Numbered from the stretch's first letter, positions 9,778-18,437 are shown. The stretch: DNA of 64,000 nt from Marinobacter nauticus (GCF_003634635.1 NZ_RBJB01000002.1:930001-994000); one strand, 5' to 3'. Notes: a model not told the origin generated them from the letters alone. A program made the numbers and translations.

Positions 9778-10011
9778 TTATTCCTGGGAAACTTCGACAC
9801 GGGCGAACGTAGCGGCCTGTTTCGGCCGGGCACTGGTGCTGCTTTCCTGCTGCTGGTAACGGCGTTTGCAGCTGGCCATAACCGCCTGATGATGCCGGGA
9901 CGACCAGATCATCAGGCCCACCAGCAGAACGGCGAACACGGAATAACAGGCCCAGACATAGGGACCATGGCCTTCCATTGCGATAAATGCTGAAAAAGAA
10001 TCAAACGCCAT
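9778..10011 (-). CDS. ccmD: Cytochrome c maturation protein CcmD
   Basis: This 77-residue protein has one membrane segment (about residues 15-33, ending near LMIWSSRHHQ) followed by a basic, Gln/Lys/Arg-rich cytoplasmic tail. That is the CcmD pattern. CcmD holds CcmC and CcmE together and is needed to release haem-loaded CcmE. Size and position between ccmC and ccmE fit; the sequence is poorly conserved, so position carries much of the call. Confidence 0.88.
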   Translation of the reverse strand: MAFDSFSAFIAMEGHGPYVWACYSVFAVLLVGLMIWSSRHHQAVMASCKRRYQQQESSTSARPKQAATFARVEVSQE

Positions 10012-10014
10012 CGG

Positions 10015-10758
10015 TCAGCCTCTCCCCGCCATCACCAGCTCTCTCACCCAGCGGGTTTTTTGCTCCCGCATGACAATTTCGGTTTTCATGCGCAGACACG
10101 CCAGCCAGCCAAACAACAGGTATAACCCGAGCACCGAAAGCAGCAGCGGAACCCACATCTCAACGGGCATAGAGGGCTTTTCGGTGAGTTTGAACGTGGC
10201 CGGCTGGTGCAGTGTATTCCACCACTCCACGGAGTATTTGATAATCGGGATATTTACCACCCCCACCAGCACCAGCACCGCTACCGCCCTGGCAGCGGAT
10301 TTTTCGTCATTGATGGCCCGATCGAGGGCAATAGTACCGCCATAGAGGAAAAGCAGAATAAGCATGGAAGTCAGCCGGGCGTCCCACACCCACCAGGTCC
10401 CCCAGGTAGGCTTACCCCAGACGGCGCCGGTGAATAGCGATAGGAAGGTAAAAACCAGGCCAACCGGAGCCACGGCTTTCACGAAGACATCCGCCAGTTT
10501 CATGCGCCAGACCAACGTAACGATGGCGGCGGACGCCATCATGATGTAAATGGATTGGGCGAGAAAGGCAGTGGGAACGTGGATAAAAATGATGCGATAG
10601 CTGTTGCCCTGCAGATAGTCTTTGGGAGCAAACGCCAGCCCCCAGACCAGGCCGGCAAGGAGCAGAATGATACCGATCGCCAGCAACCACGGCATAAACC
10701 GGGTTGCAATCCCGAAGAACCATTTGGGAGAACCCAGTTTGTGAAAGAATTGCCACAT
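10015..10758 (-). CDS. ccmC: Haem transport/handling protein CcmC
   Basis: This 247-residue protein has six predicted membrane segments and the family WWD motif in WGTWWVWDARLTS. Conserved His residues flank it in the periplasmic loops. CcmC attaches haem to CcmE outside the inner membrane. It lies 58 bases after ccmB and 3 bases before ccmD. Confidence 0.95.
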   Translation of the reverse strand: MWQFFHKLGSPKWFFGIATRFMPWLLAIGIILLLAGLVWGLAFAPKDYLQGNSYRIIFIHVPTAFLAQSIYIMMASAAIVTLVWRMKLADVFVKAVAPVGLVFTFLSLFTGAVWGKPTWGTWWVWDARLTSMLILLFLYGGTIALDRAINDEKSAARAVAVLVLVGVVNIPIIKYSVEWWNTLHQPATFKLTEKPSMPVEMWVPLLLSVLGLYLLFGWLACLRMKTEIVMREQKTRWVRELVMAGRG

Positions 10759-10816
10759 CAGTTGGTCACCATCTTCACTGTTATCGTTTGGTTGGTTACC
10801 GGCCCCAAAGAACCGA

Positions 10817-11542
10817 TCAGCTGTTCGAAAGACTGATTCTCAGGGCCGCTGCCGAGGCGAAAGGCGACAGGGTTACCGCCAGAACCAGAAACGCGCCCAT
10901 CAGAGCCAGGTATCCGCCAACCGGCGCGCCTTCAGCTGCCGCCGCTACCGTGCCGGTACCAAAAATCAGCACGGGAATGTACAGCGGAATGATCAGCAGT
11001 GACAAGAGCACGCCTGCCGAGCGCAATCCCAGGGTCAAAGCTGCGCCAATAGCTCCGATCATGCTCAGTACCGGGGTGCCGATCAGGAGCGTTAGACACA
11101 GAATTGCAATAGAGTTCCCGTCCAGGTGCACCATAACGCCTAAAACCGGCGCTAACAGCACCAGTGGCAGGCCCGTCAACACCCAGTGTGCGGCTGTTTT
11201 GGCCAGCACCAGCAGGAACAGAGGCTGAGGCTGAAGTACCAGTTGCTCCAGGGTTCCATCGTCAAAATCGTGACGAAACAGATGGTCCAGCGACAGCAAC
11301 ACCGACAGCAAAGCCGCTACCCAAAGGATACCGGCTCCGGACTGTTTCAGAAATGCCACTTCCGGGCTGACTCCCAGGGGAAAAAGGGTTACTACCATGA
11401 TGAAAAACAGCAACGGGTTCAGCAGATCCTGCCGCTGCCGGAAAGCCACCCGGACGTCCCGGGCAAAAACTGCCGCCATGGCGGCTATCGGGCCAACCGA
11501 TTCAGACACCGGCTTCAGTGCCGGCCGCCGATCAGCATTCAT
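10817..11542 (-). CDS. ccmB: Haem exporter subunit CcmB
   Basis: This 241-residue polytopic protein has the CcmB pattern (FARDVRVAFRQRQDLLNPLLFF near the N terminus, then six hydrophobic segments). A GTG at 11557 is open, but the ATG at 11542 is preferred because GGAGGT sits 4 bases before it. That start lies inside the last codons of ccmA (ATGAATGCTGA), which couples the two genes. CcmB is the membrane part of the ABC complex that powers release of haem-CcmE. Confidence 0.92.
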   Translation of the reverse strand: MNADRRPALKPVSESVGPIAAMAAVFARDVRVAFRQRQDLLNPLLFFIMVVTLFPLGVSPEVAFLKQSGAGILWVAALLSVLLSLDHLFRHDFDDGTLEQLVLQPQPLFLLVLAKTAAHWVLTGLPLVLLAPVLGVMVHLDGNSIAILCLTLLIGTPVLSMIGAIGAALTLGLRSAGVLLSLLIIPLYIPVLIFGTGTVAAAAEGAPVGGYLALMGAFLVLAVTLSPFASAAALRISLSNS

Positions 11543-12170
11543 GTACACCTCCGGCACCCAGGGTGATGCGTTTCATACCTGGCAACTGGAGTTCATGGTG
11601 GGTCGTCACCAGCACCGCCCCCCCTTCCGCGGCACGTTGCTGTAGCAGCGACTCAATCGCTCGGACACCGTCTGCATCAATCGCAGTAAAGACTTCGTCC
11701 AACAGCCAGAGTGGCTCGTCGGCAATCAGCAACCTGGCCAATGCCACACGGCGTTGCTGCCCGGCAGACAGATTCCGGCATGGTACGTTTTCAAATCCTG
11801 CCAGCCCGGTACCTGCCAGTGCCTGAACCAGCACCTCGTCGCTCACCTCCCGACGACCGGCCATCAGCGCTTTCAGGTTCTCGACCGGGGTAAGCAATGG
11901 TTTGATGCCGGGCCGATGGCCAATGTAAAGGGTGTTTCGAAGAAAAGACTCGCGTTGCCGGGCCCTGGGCTCGCCGCACCACAGCAATTGACCCGACCAG
12001 GCATCGTTCAGGCCAGCAAGGATTCGCAGCAATGTTGTCTTACCGGTACCGTTGGGGCCCTCGACACGGGTAACCGTACCGGGCAGTATGGAAAAGGACA
12101 GATTCTGGAACAACAGGCGCTCGTCCCGTTCACACTCAAGATCTATCGCCTGTAGTAACGGCTCGGACAT
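11532..12170 (-). CDS. ccmA: Haem exporter ATP-binding subunit CcmA
   Basis: This 212-residue ABC ATPase has Walker A GPNGTGKT (residues 38-45), the signature LSAGQQRRVALARLL, Walker B LWLLDE and the switch His in TTHHE. It is the first gene of the ccm operon and powers CcmB. A perfect TATAAT lies about 110 bases upstream at 12278-12283 on this strand. Length and motifs are typical. Confidence 0.95.
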   Translation of the reverse strand: MSEPLLQAIDLECERDERLLFQNLSFSILPGTVTRVEGPNGTGKTTLLRILAGLNDAWSGQLLWCGEPRARQRESFLRNTLYIGHRPGIKPLLTPVENLKALMAGRREVSDEVLVQALAGTGLAGFENVPCRNLSAGQQRRVALARLLIADEPLWLLDEVFTAIDADGVRAIESLLQQRAAEGGAVLVTTHHELQLPGMKRITLGAGGVHEC

Positions 12171-12277
12171 CAGGGCTCCGTTTCAGAGCGATGGATGCGC
12201 AGCAGGCATCAGGTGCATGTAATGAAGGACACACGGGTGCCAACATGAAATCAGGGCATTCACTGCCAGCGCGGCGT

Positions 12278-12283
12278 ATTATA
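12278..12283 (-). promoter_or_regulatory. Possible -10 element for the ccm operon
   Basis: On the minus strand 12283-12278 reads TATAAT, a perfect sigma-70 -10 hexamer, in the 160-base gap upstream of ccmA. No good -35 hexamer lies 16-18 bases upstream, so the call is tentative. It would imply a leader of about 100 bases. Confidence 0.35.
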
Positions 12284-12330
12284 ACGAAAGCGCCAGCATA
12301 TTACTCTTGCCCGACATCAAATCGACACCA

Positions 12331-13695
12331 ATGAAACTGAACGGCGGACCACCACCCTTACCCCCGAAACAGCCCGCGCCGGACCAGCCCCCCCGGAGTC
12401 CGGCCGCGGTTACTCCCGGCACCAGCACGGCGCCCGGGGCTGCGCTTTCGGCCAGACAACAACTGGCCCAGTTACAGCTGGCTGATCGGGAGACAGCGTT
12501 GGCCAAAGTGGCCGAGATCCTGAGGCAGAAAGGCGGGGGCCATGAGCTGTTGCTGGAACTGCGCGGACAATCCCTGAAAGTCGCTGCCGGCAACCAGCCA
12601 CCGGATCTGTCCGTGGGCGATCTGATCAAGGTCATGCGGGCCGGTAACGAATTGCAGCTGATAGGCAAGCTGGCGCCGGGCCAGGAGAGTGCCGTTGCCC
12701 GGGCCCTGGCCCAGCGACTACCCTGGCAACAGAGCCTTCAGGCTGGCCTGACGCAACTGTTCAGCGCCCTGAGCCAGGGCCTGAAACTGCCCCCCCCACC
12801 CGGGCAATTGCCATCTACCACCAGCGCACAGCCTCTGCCAGCGCCTGCACAGCAGGCCTTGCAACAGCTGATCAACCAGTTACCCAAGGCTGACGCCCTG
12901 GCGCCAGGCGCCGGCAAGACCGAATCCATGGCCACTCAGGTGCGGCAGTGGTTGTCTGAAAGCGGCCTGTTTTCCGAGGCTCGAGTGCTACAGACCGGCC
13001 CTTCCGCCGCCAGCCAACCGGATCTTAAACTGGTACTCGCAAAGGTGGTGTCGGCTTTGCTCACCAGCCAGAACCAGGGGCCGGAGCAATTCAACCGGCT
13101 GCCCCCCCTGGCCAGCCAGGATTTGCTAAAGGCGCCATTACAGTTTCCCAGGGCACCAACGCCCGCAGCCTCTCAGAACACCGGGGAACCTGCCACGGTC
13201 GGGCAGACCCTGCGACTGCTTGCAGGCATGTTGAACCGGATTACGGTAAACCAGTTGCACAGCCAGACCTTGAATGCCAGGGCCGGCGGCGAACCTGGCG
13301 TGCCCGTGAACACTCTGCTGATTGAACTGCCATGGTTAACGCCGCAACAGGAACCCCGAACGGCACAATTGCGACTGGAACAGTACTCACAGGAGAAAGA
13401 CGGCAACAAACGACCGGAACGGACCAGTGCCAGTGAGTGGCGACTGTCCCTGTCTATGGATCTGGACGATGCGGGCCCGCTGCATTTCGATGTCACCTTC
13501 CGGCCGCCGTCCGTGAGCGCTATGGTCTGGGCTGAAAATCAGGCCACGCTTAGAACCGTGCATCGCGAGCTGCCGCTGCTGCGCCAGAGCCTGAACGACC
13601 TCGGGCTGGAAGTTGCTGACCTGGATTGTCGCAGGGGCAGCCCTCAGCAGATGCAAACCCGGCTGGAGCACCGACTGGTGGATACCAAGGCATGA
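12331..13695 (+). CDS. FliK-like hook-length-control family protein (second FliK)
   Basis: This 454-residue protein starts with a Pro/Gln/Ala-rich region, has a long Gln/Leu-rich middle, and ends with a folded domain (about residues 350-445). The segment WRLSLSMDLDDAGPLHFDV and the following helices resemble the FliK C-terminal domain. A TTG start at 12307 is possible, but ATG at 12331 is preferred. The stop overlaps the start of an FlhB-like gene (ATGA). The main fliK of the flagellar cluster is at 39460-40644, so this is a paralogue. Its pairing with an FlhB C-terminal domain repeats the FliK-FlhB partnership of export switching, which suggests a modulating role; that is inference. Confidence 0.75.
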   Translation: MKLNGGPPPLPPKQPAPDQPPRSPAAVTPGTSTAPGAALSARQQLAQLQLADRETALAKVAEILRQKGGGHELLLELRGQSLKVAAGNQPPDLSVGDLIKVMRAGNELQLIGKLAPGQESAVARALAQRLPWQQSLQAGLTQLFSALSQGLKLPPPPGQLPSTTSAQPLPAPAQQALQQLINQLPKADALAPGAGKTESMATQVRQWLSESGLFSEARVLQTGPSAASQPDLKLVLAKVVSALLTSQNQGPEQFNRLPPLASQDLLKAPLQFPRAPTPAASQNTGEPATVGQTLRLLAGMLNRITVNQLHSQTLNARAGGEPGVPVNTLLIELPWLTPQQEPRTAQLRLEQYSQEKDGNKRPERTSASEWRLSLSMDLDDAGPLHFDVTFRPPSVSAMVWAENQATLRTVHRELPLLRQSLNDLGLEVADLDCRRGSPQQMQTRLEHRLVDTKA

Positions 13696-14012
13696 CCGAA
13701 AACGCACAGAACAATATCCCGGCCGCTGTCGCCCTCAAGTACGACGGTGAACGGGCACCGGTTATCTCGGCAACCGGCACGTGGGAACTGGCCGAGGAAA
13801 TCATCCGGATTGCCCGCGACAACAATGTTCCGTTGTACGAGAATGCCGAGCTTGCCGGCATTCTGGCGCGTCTGTCGCTGAATGAAGAGATTCCGGAAGA
13901 GTTGTACCGGGTGATCGCGGAGATTCTGGCGTTTGCTTTCCACATCCGGGGCCGGACACCCGGAGATGCCCGGCCAGAAGAAGATAACCCGTCAGTGGAT
14001 CAGGGAACGTAA
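13692..14012 (+). CDS. Stand-alone FlhB C-terminal-domain protein
   Basis: This 106-residue protein aligns by eye with the cytoplasmic domain of FlhB/EscU just after the autocleavage site: PAAVALKYDGERAPVISATG corresponds to AVALKYD in the true FlhB of this window. The rest (NNVPLYENAELAGILARL) also matches the domain. There are no membrane segments, and the autocleaved NPTH is absent, so it resembles the product left after FlhB cleavage. The start is fixed by the ATGA overlap with the FliK-like gene. Its 3' end overlaps the convergent AAA ATPase gene by 21 bases. Stand-alone copies occur in other flagellates and can stand in for the FlhB C-terminal domain; the role here is inferred. Confidence 0.85.
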   Translation: MTENAQNNIPAAVALKYDGERAPVISATGTWELAEEIIRIARDNNVPLYENAELAGILARLSLNEEIPEELYRVIAEILAFAFHIRGRTPGDARPEEDNPSVDQGT

Positions 14013-15095
14013 CGCCCAGGCCTGTTGCCAATGCTCACCTTTGCGTGGCGCCACAGTGGTATCGAAGTAATGCTTCAGGCGTCGGCGGTCCTCCGGCTGA
14101 TCCTTCAGGGCCGAGCCTATAACGTGGTGCATCATGTGTTCAACGGTCATGGCGCCGCCACCGTAATACCACGCATTCAGGCTGGCGGCGTGGGCCACGG
14201 ATACCGCCTCGGCGGTGGACAGGGCCGCCCCTGCCAGCCGGTCGGTGCTTCGCCCGTCCAGAGTCTGCCCGTTACGCAATTCGTGGAAGATGGTCACCAG
14301 CACTTCCACCACCGACTGCTCCAGCGCCACATCGATTCCGGCACGCCGGTTGGCTCTGGCCACTTCCCGAAGAACCACATCGATCTCATCGTTCAGGTGC
14401 CGTATCGGCCGGATTTCCTCAAAGTCCATCCGTCGTTTCAGGGCCGCACTCATGCTGTGAACACCCTCATCAACACTGTTTGAGGTGGCCACCAGGTTAA
14501 AGCCTTCCCGTGCCAGAATAACGCCGTCGTCCCCCGGCAATTCCGGGATCACCACGACCCTGTCGGAAAGTACAGACAGCATGGCATCCTGCAGCGCCTG
14601 CGGGCAGCGGGCGATTTCTTCAAACCGGACCAGCTGCCCCTCCATCATGCCCCGCAACAGCGGGGTTGGCACCAGCGCCTTTCGGCTGGGGCCCTCGGTA
14701 CGAAGCAGAGCTTCGTTCCAGCTATAGAGCAACTGGCTGACCTGGCTGATGGCGCCGCCCTGCAAGGTCAGCGTGGAATTACCCGAAATCGCCGCAGCGA
14801 GCAGCTCCGACAGCCAGGATTTGGCCGTACCCGGCTCCCCCACCAGCAAGCACCCCCGGGACGTACACAGGGAAATGATGATCCGGACCACCATGGCCCG
14901 GTCGGCGACAAACTTACGCTCTATACCCAGTTTTTCATCGCCCAGCAGAAACTTCTCGACGGCCCGGGGCGACATCAGCCAGCCAGGAGGCATCGGGCCC
15001 GAATCCATGGACATCAGTTTGTCCAGTTCCTCGCGATAGGTTACTTCTGCCGGCTCGCGCTGGGCTGCCTTGTTGTTGGATCTGGTATTTTTCAT
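13992..15095 (-). CDS. MoxR-type AAA+ ATPase
   Basis: This 367-residue protein has Walker A GEPGTAKS (about residue 81 onward), Walker B LVRFEEI and sensor 1 NLVATSN. The segment VHSMSAALKRRMDFEEI is typical of the MoxR/AAA family of chaperone-like ATPases. The C-terminal half is helical. MoxR proteins usually act with VWA proteins, but none is adjacent; the Bat operon is more than 9 kb away. It shares 4 bases with the upstream methyltransferase-GspE fusion, so the two are co-translated. The substrate is unknown. Confidence 0.85.
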   Translation of the reverse strand: MKNTRSNNKAAQREPAEVTYREELDKLMSMDSGPMPPGWLMSPRAVEKFLLGDEKLGIERKFVADRAMVVRIIISLCTSRGCLLVGEPGTAKSWLSELLAAAISGNSTLTLQGGAISQVSQLLYSWNEALLRTEGPSRKALVPTPLLRGMMEGQLVRFEEIARCPQALQDAMLSVLSDRVVVIPELPGDDGVILAREGFNLVATSNSVDEGVHSMSAALKRRMDFEEIRPIRHLNDEIDVVLREVARANRRAGIDVALEQSVVEVLVTIFHELRNGQTLDGRSTDRLAGAALSTAEAVSVAHAASLNAWYYGGGAMTVEHMMHHVIGSALKDQPEDRRRLKHYFDTTVAPRKGEHWQQAWALRSLIH

Positions 15096-17371
15096 CCGAT
15101 ACTCCTGCGGCCACCACGAACTTCCGGAGCCATGCGCTCCCTGGGCAGAATTCGGGGCAACTCAGCCAGCGGAATGATGCCCTCGATGACATGATCCAGG
15201 GCACTATCCCGCATGGTCACAAGGCCGGCATCCAGCGCTCGCCAGCGCAGCTCCCCGATGGGCGGCTGACTGGAGATGGCATTACGGATATCCGAGTCCA
15301 CCTCCATGTACTCCACAATCGCAACCCGACCCTGGGTACCCCGGCCGTTACACTTGTCGCAACCCTCCCCTTCAAAACACCGGAAATCCGCCGGCGCACC
15401 GTCCGGGAAAACCTCCGCCATAATGGCAGGATCGGGCCTGGCCGGCTTGCGGCAATGCTTGCAGATTCGCTTCGCCAACCGTTGCGCAATCACTGCCAAC
15501 AATTCGCCGGCGATGGAGTTGGGATGAACGCCCAGGTCGTAAAGTCTCTGCAGGGAATCCACGGCGTCATTACAGTGCAGTGTGGAGAGCACCACGTGAC
15601 CGGTCTGAGAGGCGCGAATGGCTTCCAGCGCGGTCTCCTGATCCCGGATTTCACCGACAAGGATGACATCCGGGTCTTCCCGAACAAACGCCCGCATGGC
15701 ATCGGCAAAACTGAACCCGATTTCAGAACGTACTCGGGTTTGCTGGATGTTGTCGATGGAGTACTCAATGGGATCCTCCACGGTAATCACCTTACGGCGA
15801 CCATCATCAGCCAGGGTCTGCAGGCCCGCATAGAGTGTGGTGGATTTACCAGACCCGGTCGGCCCGACCACCAGCACCAGTCCAGCCGGGTTATCCAGCA
15901 GGCGCTGATAACGGGAACCAATGGCCGATGACATCCCCAACTCAGCGATGGTCATTGCCCGACCGGTTTGCGGCAACAGACGGATAATCGCGTTCTCACC
16001 GTGCAGTGAGGGCTGGGTCTGGATCCGCAAATCGTAGGAGGTGTCTCCGAGCTGTAGCCTGGAACGCCCACCCTGGGGTAACCGGTGCTCGGCGATATTC
16101 AGCTCCGCCCGGAGCTTGATGACGTTGATAACGCCTCGAATTTCCCGGGCCGACAACTGGTATTGCGGTAAATCGTGCAGATCGCCATCCACCCGCAAGC
16201 GAATACGCACCCGGTTCTCATACTGTTCGATATGAATATCACTGGCCTTCTCGCTGACGGCATCCAGCAGAATAGCCTCATACACAGACACCAGATACGG
16301 GCTGATGTGTTTGTTGCTGTCCTTGCCGAGCAGATCCTTGCCCGATGTCTCCGGTTTTTCGGTGCTGCCCACCGACACGCCATGCTCCGCCACAAAGCGG
16401 CTGCCTTTGACAGTCAGATCCAGCGCCGACCAGATCCGCCGGAAGTCCGTCGGTGTCACCAGCAGACAGACAATTCGATGCTTGGGTGTCAGCCGTTCCA
16501 TCTGATCGGTGCGTGCATCCGGGTCGTCGGTGACCACGGTCAACGTGCTGTCCTCTTCCGACACCGGGATCACGCGGGAGAGATCCAGAAAGGTTCGGGA
16601 AAAACGCCGGAACAGGTCCGTATTCAGATGACTGAGTACGTCATCACCATCGGTAAACGTCATGCCCCGCTGCTGAGCAAGAGACCGGTAGAGATCAATC
16701 TCTTCCAGATTCAACCGGCGACGCAGGACATCCAGCACCCGTTCGTTTTTAGTCGCCGCCTCGGTGCGGGCATCCGCCAGTGCCGCTTCGGAGACCACGC
16801 CAAGATCAATCAGAATCTGTTCGGAGTTACGGTTGAAATCCACCCAGCCCAGAGTTCTGACCCGCTCCAGCTTGTCGCCTTTGCGCTGGAACATGGCGAC
16901 ACTGGGCACCGGCCCCGCCCGACCCTCCAGGCACACCAGATTCCCCCCCTCGCGCAGGTTCGGCAGAAGCGCCTTGGGATCCTGGATGAAGGTCGTACAC
17001 AGAATCAGGTCACAGGGCGAGTCCAGTTCCAGCCCGGTATCTGCCGAGGCCTCAATGACATCCACATTATGGACGCCGTGCTTGAAAAAGCGCTCGCGGG
17101 CTTTCTCCACCAGCGCCGGGTTGCGGTCAACATAGACCACCCGGTGAGCCAGATCCGCCAGCACGGCGGTCACATAACCTGAGCCGCCCCCAACGTGCAT
17201 GACGACCTGGTCAGGCTCGATCTCTGGCATCAGGCTCAGCAGGTGTCGAACCGTTTCTTCTCTGGGGATTGAGTGGCCGGTGATGGAGGGGACAAGATCG
17301 GCACCGGAAACGAAATCGGGGCGGGAAACAACAGCGAGGGCCTCAACGGCCCTCTGATAGAGCTTCTTCAT
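15092..17371 (-). CDS. Fusion protein: methyltransferase-like, MshEN and GspE/PilB secretion ATPase domains
   Basis: This 759-residue protein appears to combine three parts. Residues about 10-175 look like a PCMT-type (protein-L-isoaspartate) methyltransferase Rossmann domain, with motif I HVGGGSGY (59-66), acidic VYVDRNP and CDLILCTTF. Residues about 180-320 look like an MshEN/GspE N-terminal region (LGVVSEAALADARTEAA). Residues about 350-750 are a GspE/PilB ATPase: Walker A GPTGSGKS (503-510), Walker B VILVGEIRD, His in STLHC, and a metal-binding tetracysteine (637, 640, 671, 674). No pseudopilin, PilC or secretin gene is nearby. It follows DUF2802 by 26 bases and overlaps the AAA ATPase. 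Function is unknown; the ATPase half is certain, the methyltransferase activity is not. Confidence 0.85.
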   Translation of the reverse strand: MKKLYQRAVEALAVVSRPDFVSGADLVPSITGHSIPREETVRHLLSLMPEIEPDQVVMHVGGGSGYVTAVLADLAHRVVYVDRNPALVEKARERFFKHGVHNVDVIEASADTGLELDSPCDLILCTTFIQDPKALLPNLREGGNLVCLEGRAGPVPSVAMFQRKGDKLERVRTLGWVDFNRNSEQILIDLGVVSEAALADARTEAATKNERVLDVLRRRLNLEEIDLYRSLAQQRGMTFTDGDDVLSHLNTDLFRRFSRTFLDLSRVIPVSEEDSTLTVVTDDPDARTDQMERLTPKHRIVCLLVTPTDFRRIWSALDLTVKGSRFVAEHGVSVGSTEKPETSGKDLLGKDSNKHISPYLVSVYEAILLDAVSEKASDIHIEQYENRVRIRLRVDGDLHDLPQYQLSAREIRGVINVIKLRAELNIAEHRLPQGGRSRLQLGDTSYDLRIQTQPSLHGENAIIRLLPQTGRAMTIAELGMSSAIGSRYQRLLDNPAGLVLVVGPTGSGKSTTLYAGLQTLADDGRRKVITVEDPIEYSIDNIQQTRVRSEIGFSFADAMRAFVREDPDVILVGEIRDQETALEAIRASQTGHVVLSTLHCNDAVDSLQRLYDLGVHPNSIAGELLAVIAQRLAKRICKHCRKPARPDPAIMAEVFPDGAPADFRCFEGEGCDKCNGRGTQGRVAIVEYMEVDSDIRNAISSQPPIGELRWRALDAGLVTMRDSALDHVIEGIIPLAELPRILPRERMAPEVRGGRRSIG

Positions 17372-17397
17372 TCAGCAGCATCCGATAAAACGCCGGA

Positions 17398-17790
17398 TCA
17401 GGCCGCCTGTCGCCGCTTCAGGGCAGATACCAGTTCGGCCTCCGGACGGGAAATTCCGCAGGTATTCATAAGATCGTCGATATCCGCGCCAAGATCAACC
17501 AGTCGCGCGGCTTCGTCGTAGGAAATTCGCAACGGATCATTCTGCCGCATTTCTTCCAGAGTGTTCTTGAGCTCATGAATCTGCCGCTCACAGGCTACCA
17601 GGCGCTGCCCCACGCCGAGGCTGCCACTGGTAGTGGCATGCAGTTCACGGCCAAGGGTATCGCAACGTTGTTTGACAGAAGCCTGCAAGGCCCGGATACG
17701 ACGGCCATGGATAATGCCCTGAACCAGAACCAGGGTGATGGCTGCAGCGGTCAGGCCCCAGGGGAGCCAGGAGGGAATGGTGAAACTCAT
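17398..17790 (-). CDS. DUF2802 domain protein
   Basis: This 130-residue protein has one N-terminal membrane segment (about residues 8-26), then a coiled-coil-like stretch and a C-terminal helical motif (YDEAARLVDLGADIDDLMNT, then CGISRPEAELV). This matches DUF2802, found at the end of polar-flagellate chemotaxis operons after cheW. Its role is unknown; the C-terminal part looks like a small helix-turn-helix. It sits 62 bases after cheW and 26 bases before the secretion-ATPase fusion. Confidence 0.8.
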   Translation of the reverse strand: MSFTIPSWLPWGLTAAAITLVLVQGIIHGRRIRALQASVKQRCDTLGRELHATTSGSLGVGQRLVACERQIHELKNTLEEMRQNDPLRISYDEAARLVDLGADIDDLMNTCGISRPEAELVSALKRRQAA

Positions 17791-17852
17791 AGTGGACGTC
17801 TCCGTTGTTGGTGACCACGGGAGACGTCCATCACTGCGCTGTGAAAAGCCGG

Positions 17853-18341
17853 TTACAGCGACGCGATTTCAGCCCACTCGTGGTCTGACAGCATCTTGTC
17901 GAATTCGACGAGAATAATCAGCTCGCCGTTCTTGTTGCACACGCCCTGGATGAACTTGGCACTTTCCTCGTTCCCCACGTTCGGTGCAGTTTCAATTTCA
18001 CTGGCCTTGAGATAGACCACCTCTGCCACAGAATCCACCAGAATGCCCATCACCTGGCTGGACGACTCCATGACCACAATCCGGGTGGCATCGGTCACTT
18101 CCGCGTCCGCCAACCCGAACCGGCGACGGGTATCGATGACCGTAACCACGTTACCCCGCAGGTTGATGATCCCCAGCACATAATCCGGGGCTCCGGGAAC
18201 CGGCGCGATTTCCGTGTAACGCAGCACTTCCTGGATCTGCATCACGTTGATGCCATAGGTTTCGTCATCCAGGCGGAAAGTCACGTACTGCAGTACCTGA
18301 TCGTCCTGGGCCTGATTTTGCTGTCCGCTCGGGGATGCCAT
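17853..18341 (-). CDS. cheW: Chemotaxis coupling protein CheW
   Basis: This 162-residue protein is a single CheW domain. Typical segments are YGINVMQIQEVLRY, the ALI-like NLRGNVVTVIDTRRRFGL, and the C-terminal ILVEFDKMLSD. It couples chemoreceptors to the CheA kinase at the polar array. The start is supported by GGAGAGAG just upstream. A sigma-54-like element at 18423-18437 suggests it may also be transcribed on its own. Confidence 0.95.
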   Translation of the reverse strand: MASPSGQQNQAQDDQVLQYVTFRLDDETYGINVMQIQEVLRYTEIAPVPGAPDYVLGIINLRGNVVTVIDTRRRFGLADAEVTDATRIVVMESSSQVMGILVDSVAEVVYLKASEIETAPNVGNEESAKFIQGVCNKNGELIILVEFDKMLSDHEWAEIASL

Positions 18342-18422
18342 AGCACTCTCTCCTTCTCGGCTGCCCGGCGGGCAACCTGATCGTCAAAAATTCATCATCA
18401 GTGCCCAATACTATAGTTAAGG

Positions 18423-18437
18423 GCACAAACCGTGCCA
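18423..18437 (-). promoter_or_regulatory. Possible sigma-54 element upstream of cheW, within a hairpin
   Basis: The minus strand reads TGGCACGGTTTGTGC, with the -24 GG and -12 GC separated by exactly 10 bases, 82 bases before the cheW ATG. It overlaps an 8-bp inverted repeat (18427-18434 with 18444-18451) that could instead be the terminator of parP. The two readings cannot be separated from sequence alone. Confidence 0.4.

Noticed and set aside
16175-17182. A 335-codon open frame opposite the methyltransferase part of the secretion-ATPase fusion.
   Set aside because: No family features; the fusion protein motifs in the other strand are intact.
15092-17371. Calling the fusion protein PilB or GspE of a local pilus or type II secretion system.
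   Set aside because: No pilC, pseudopilin or secretin genes are present, and the N-terminal methyltransferase-like domain is not part of those proteins.
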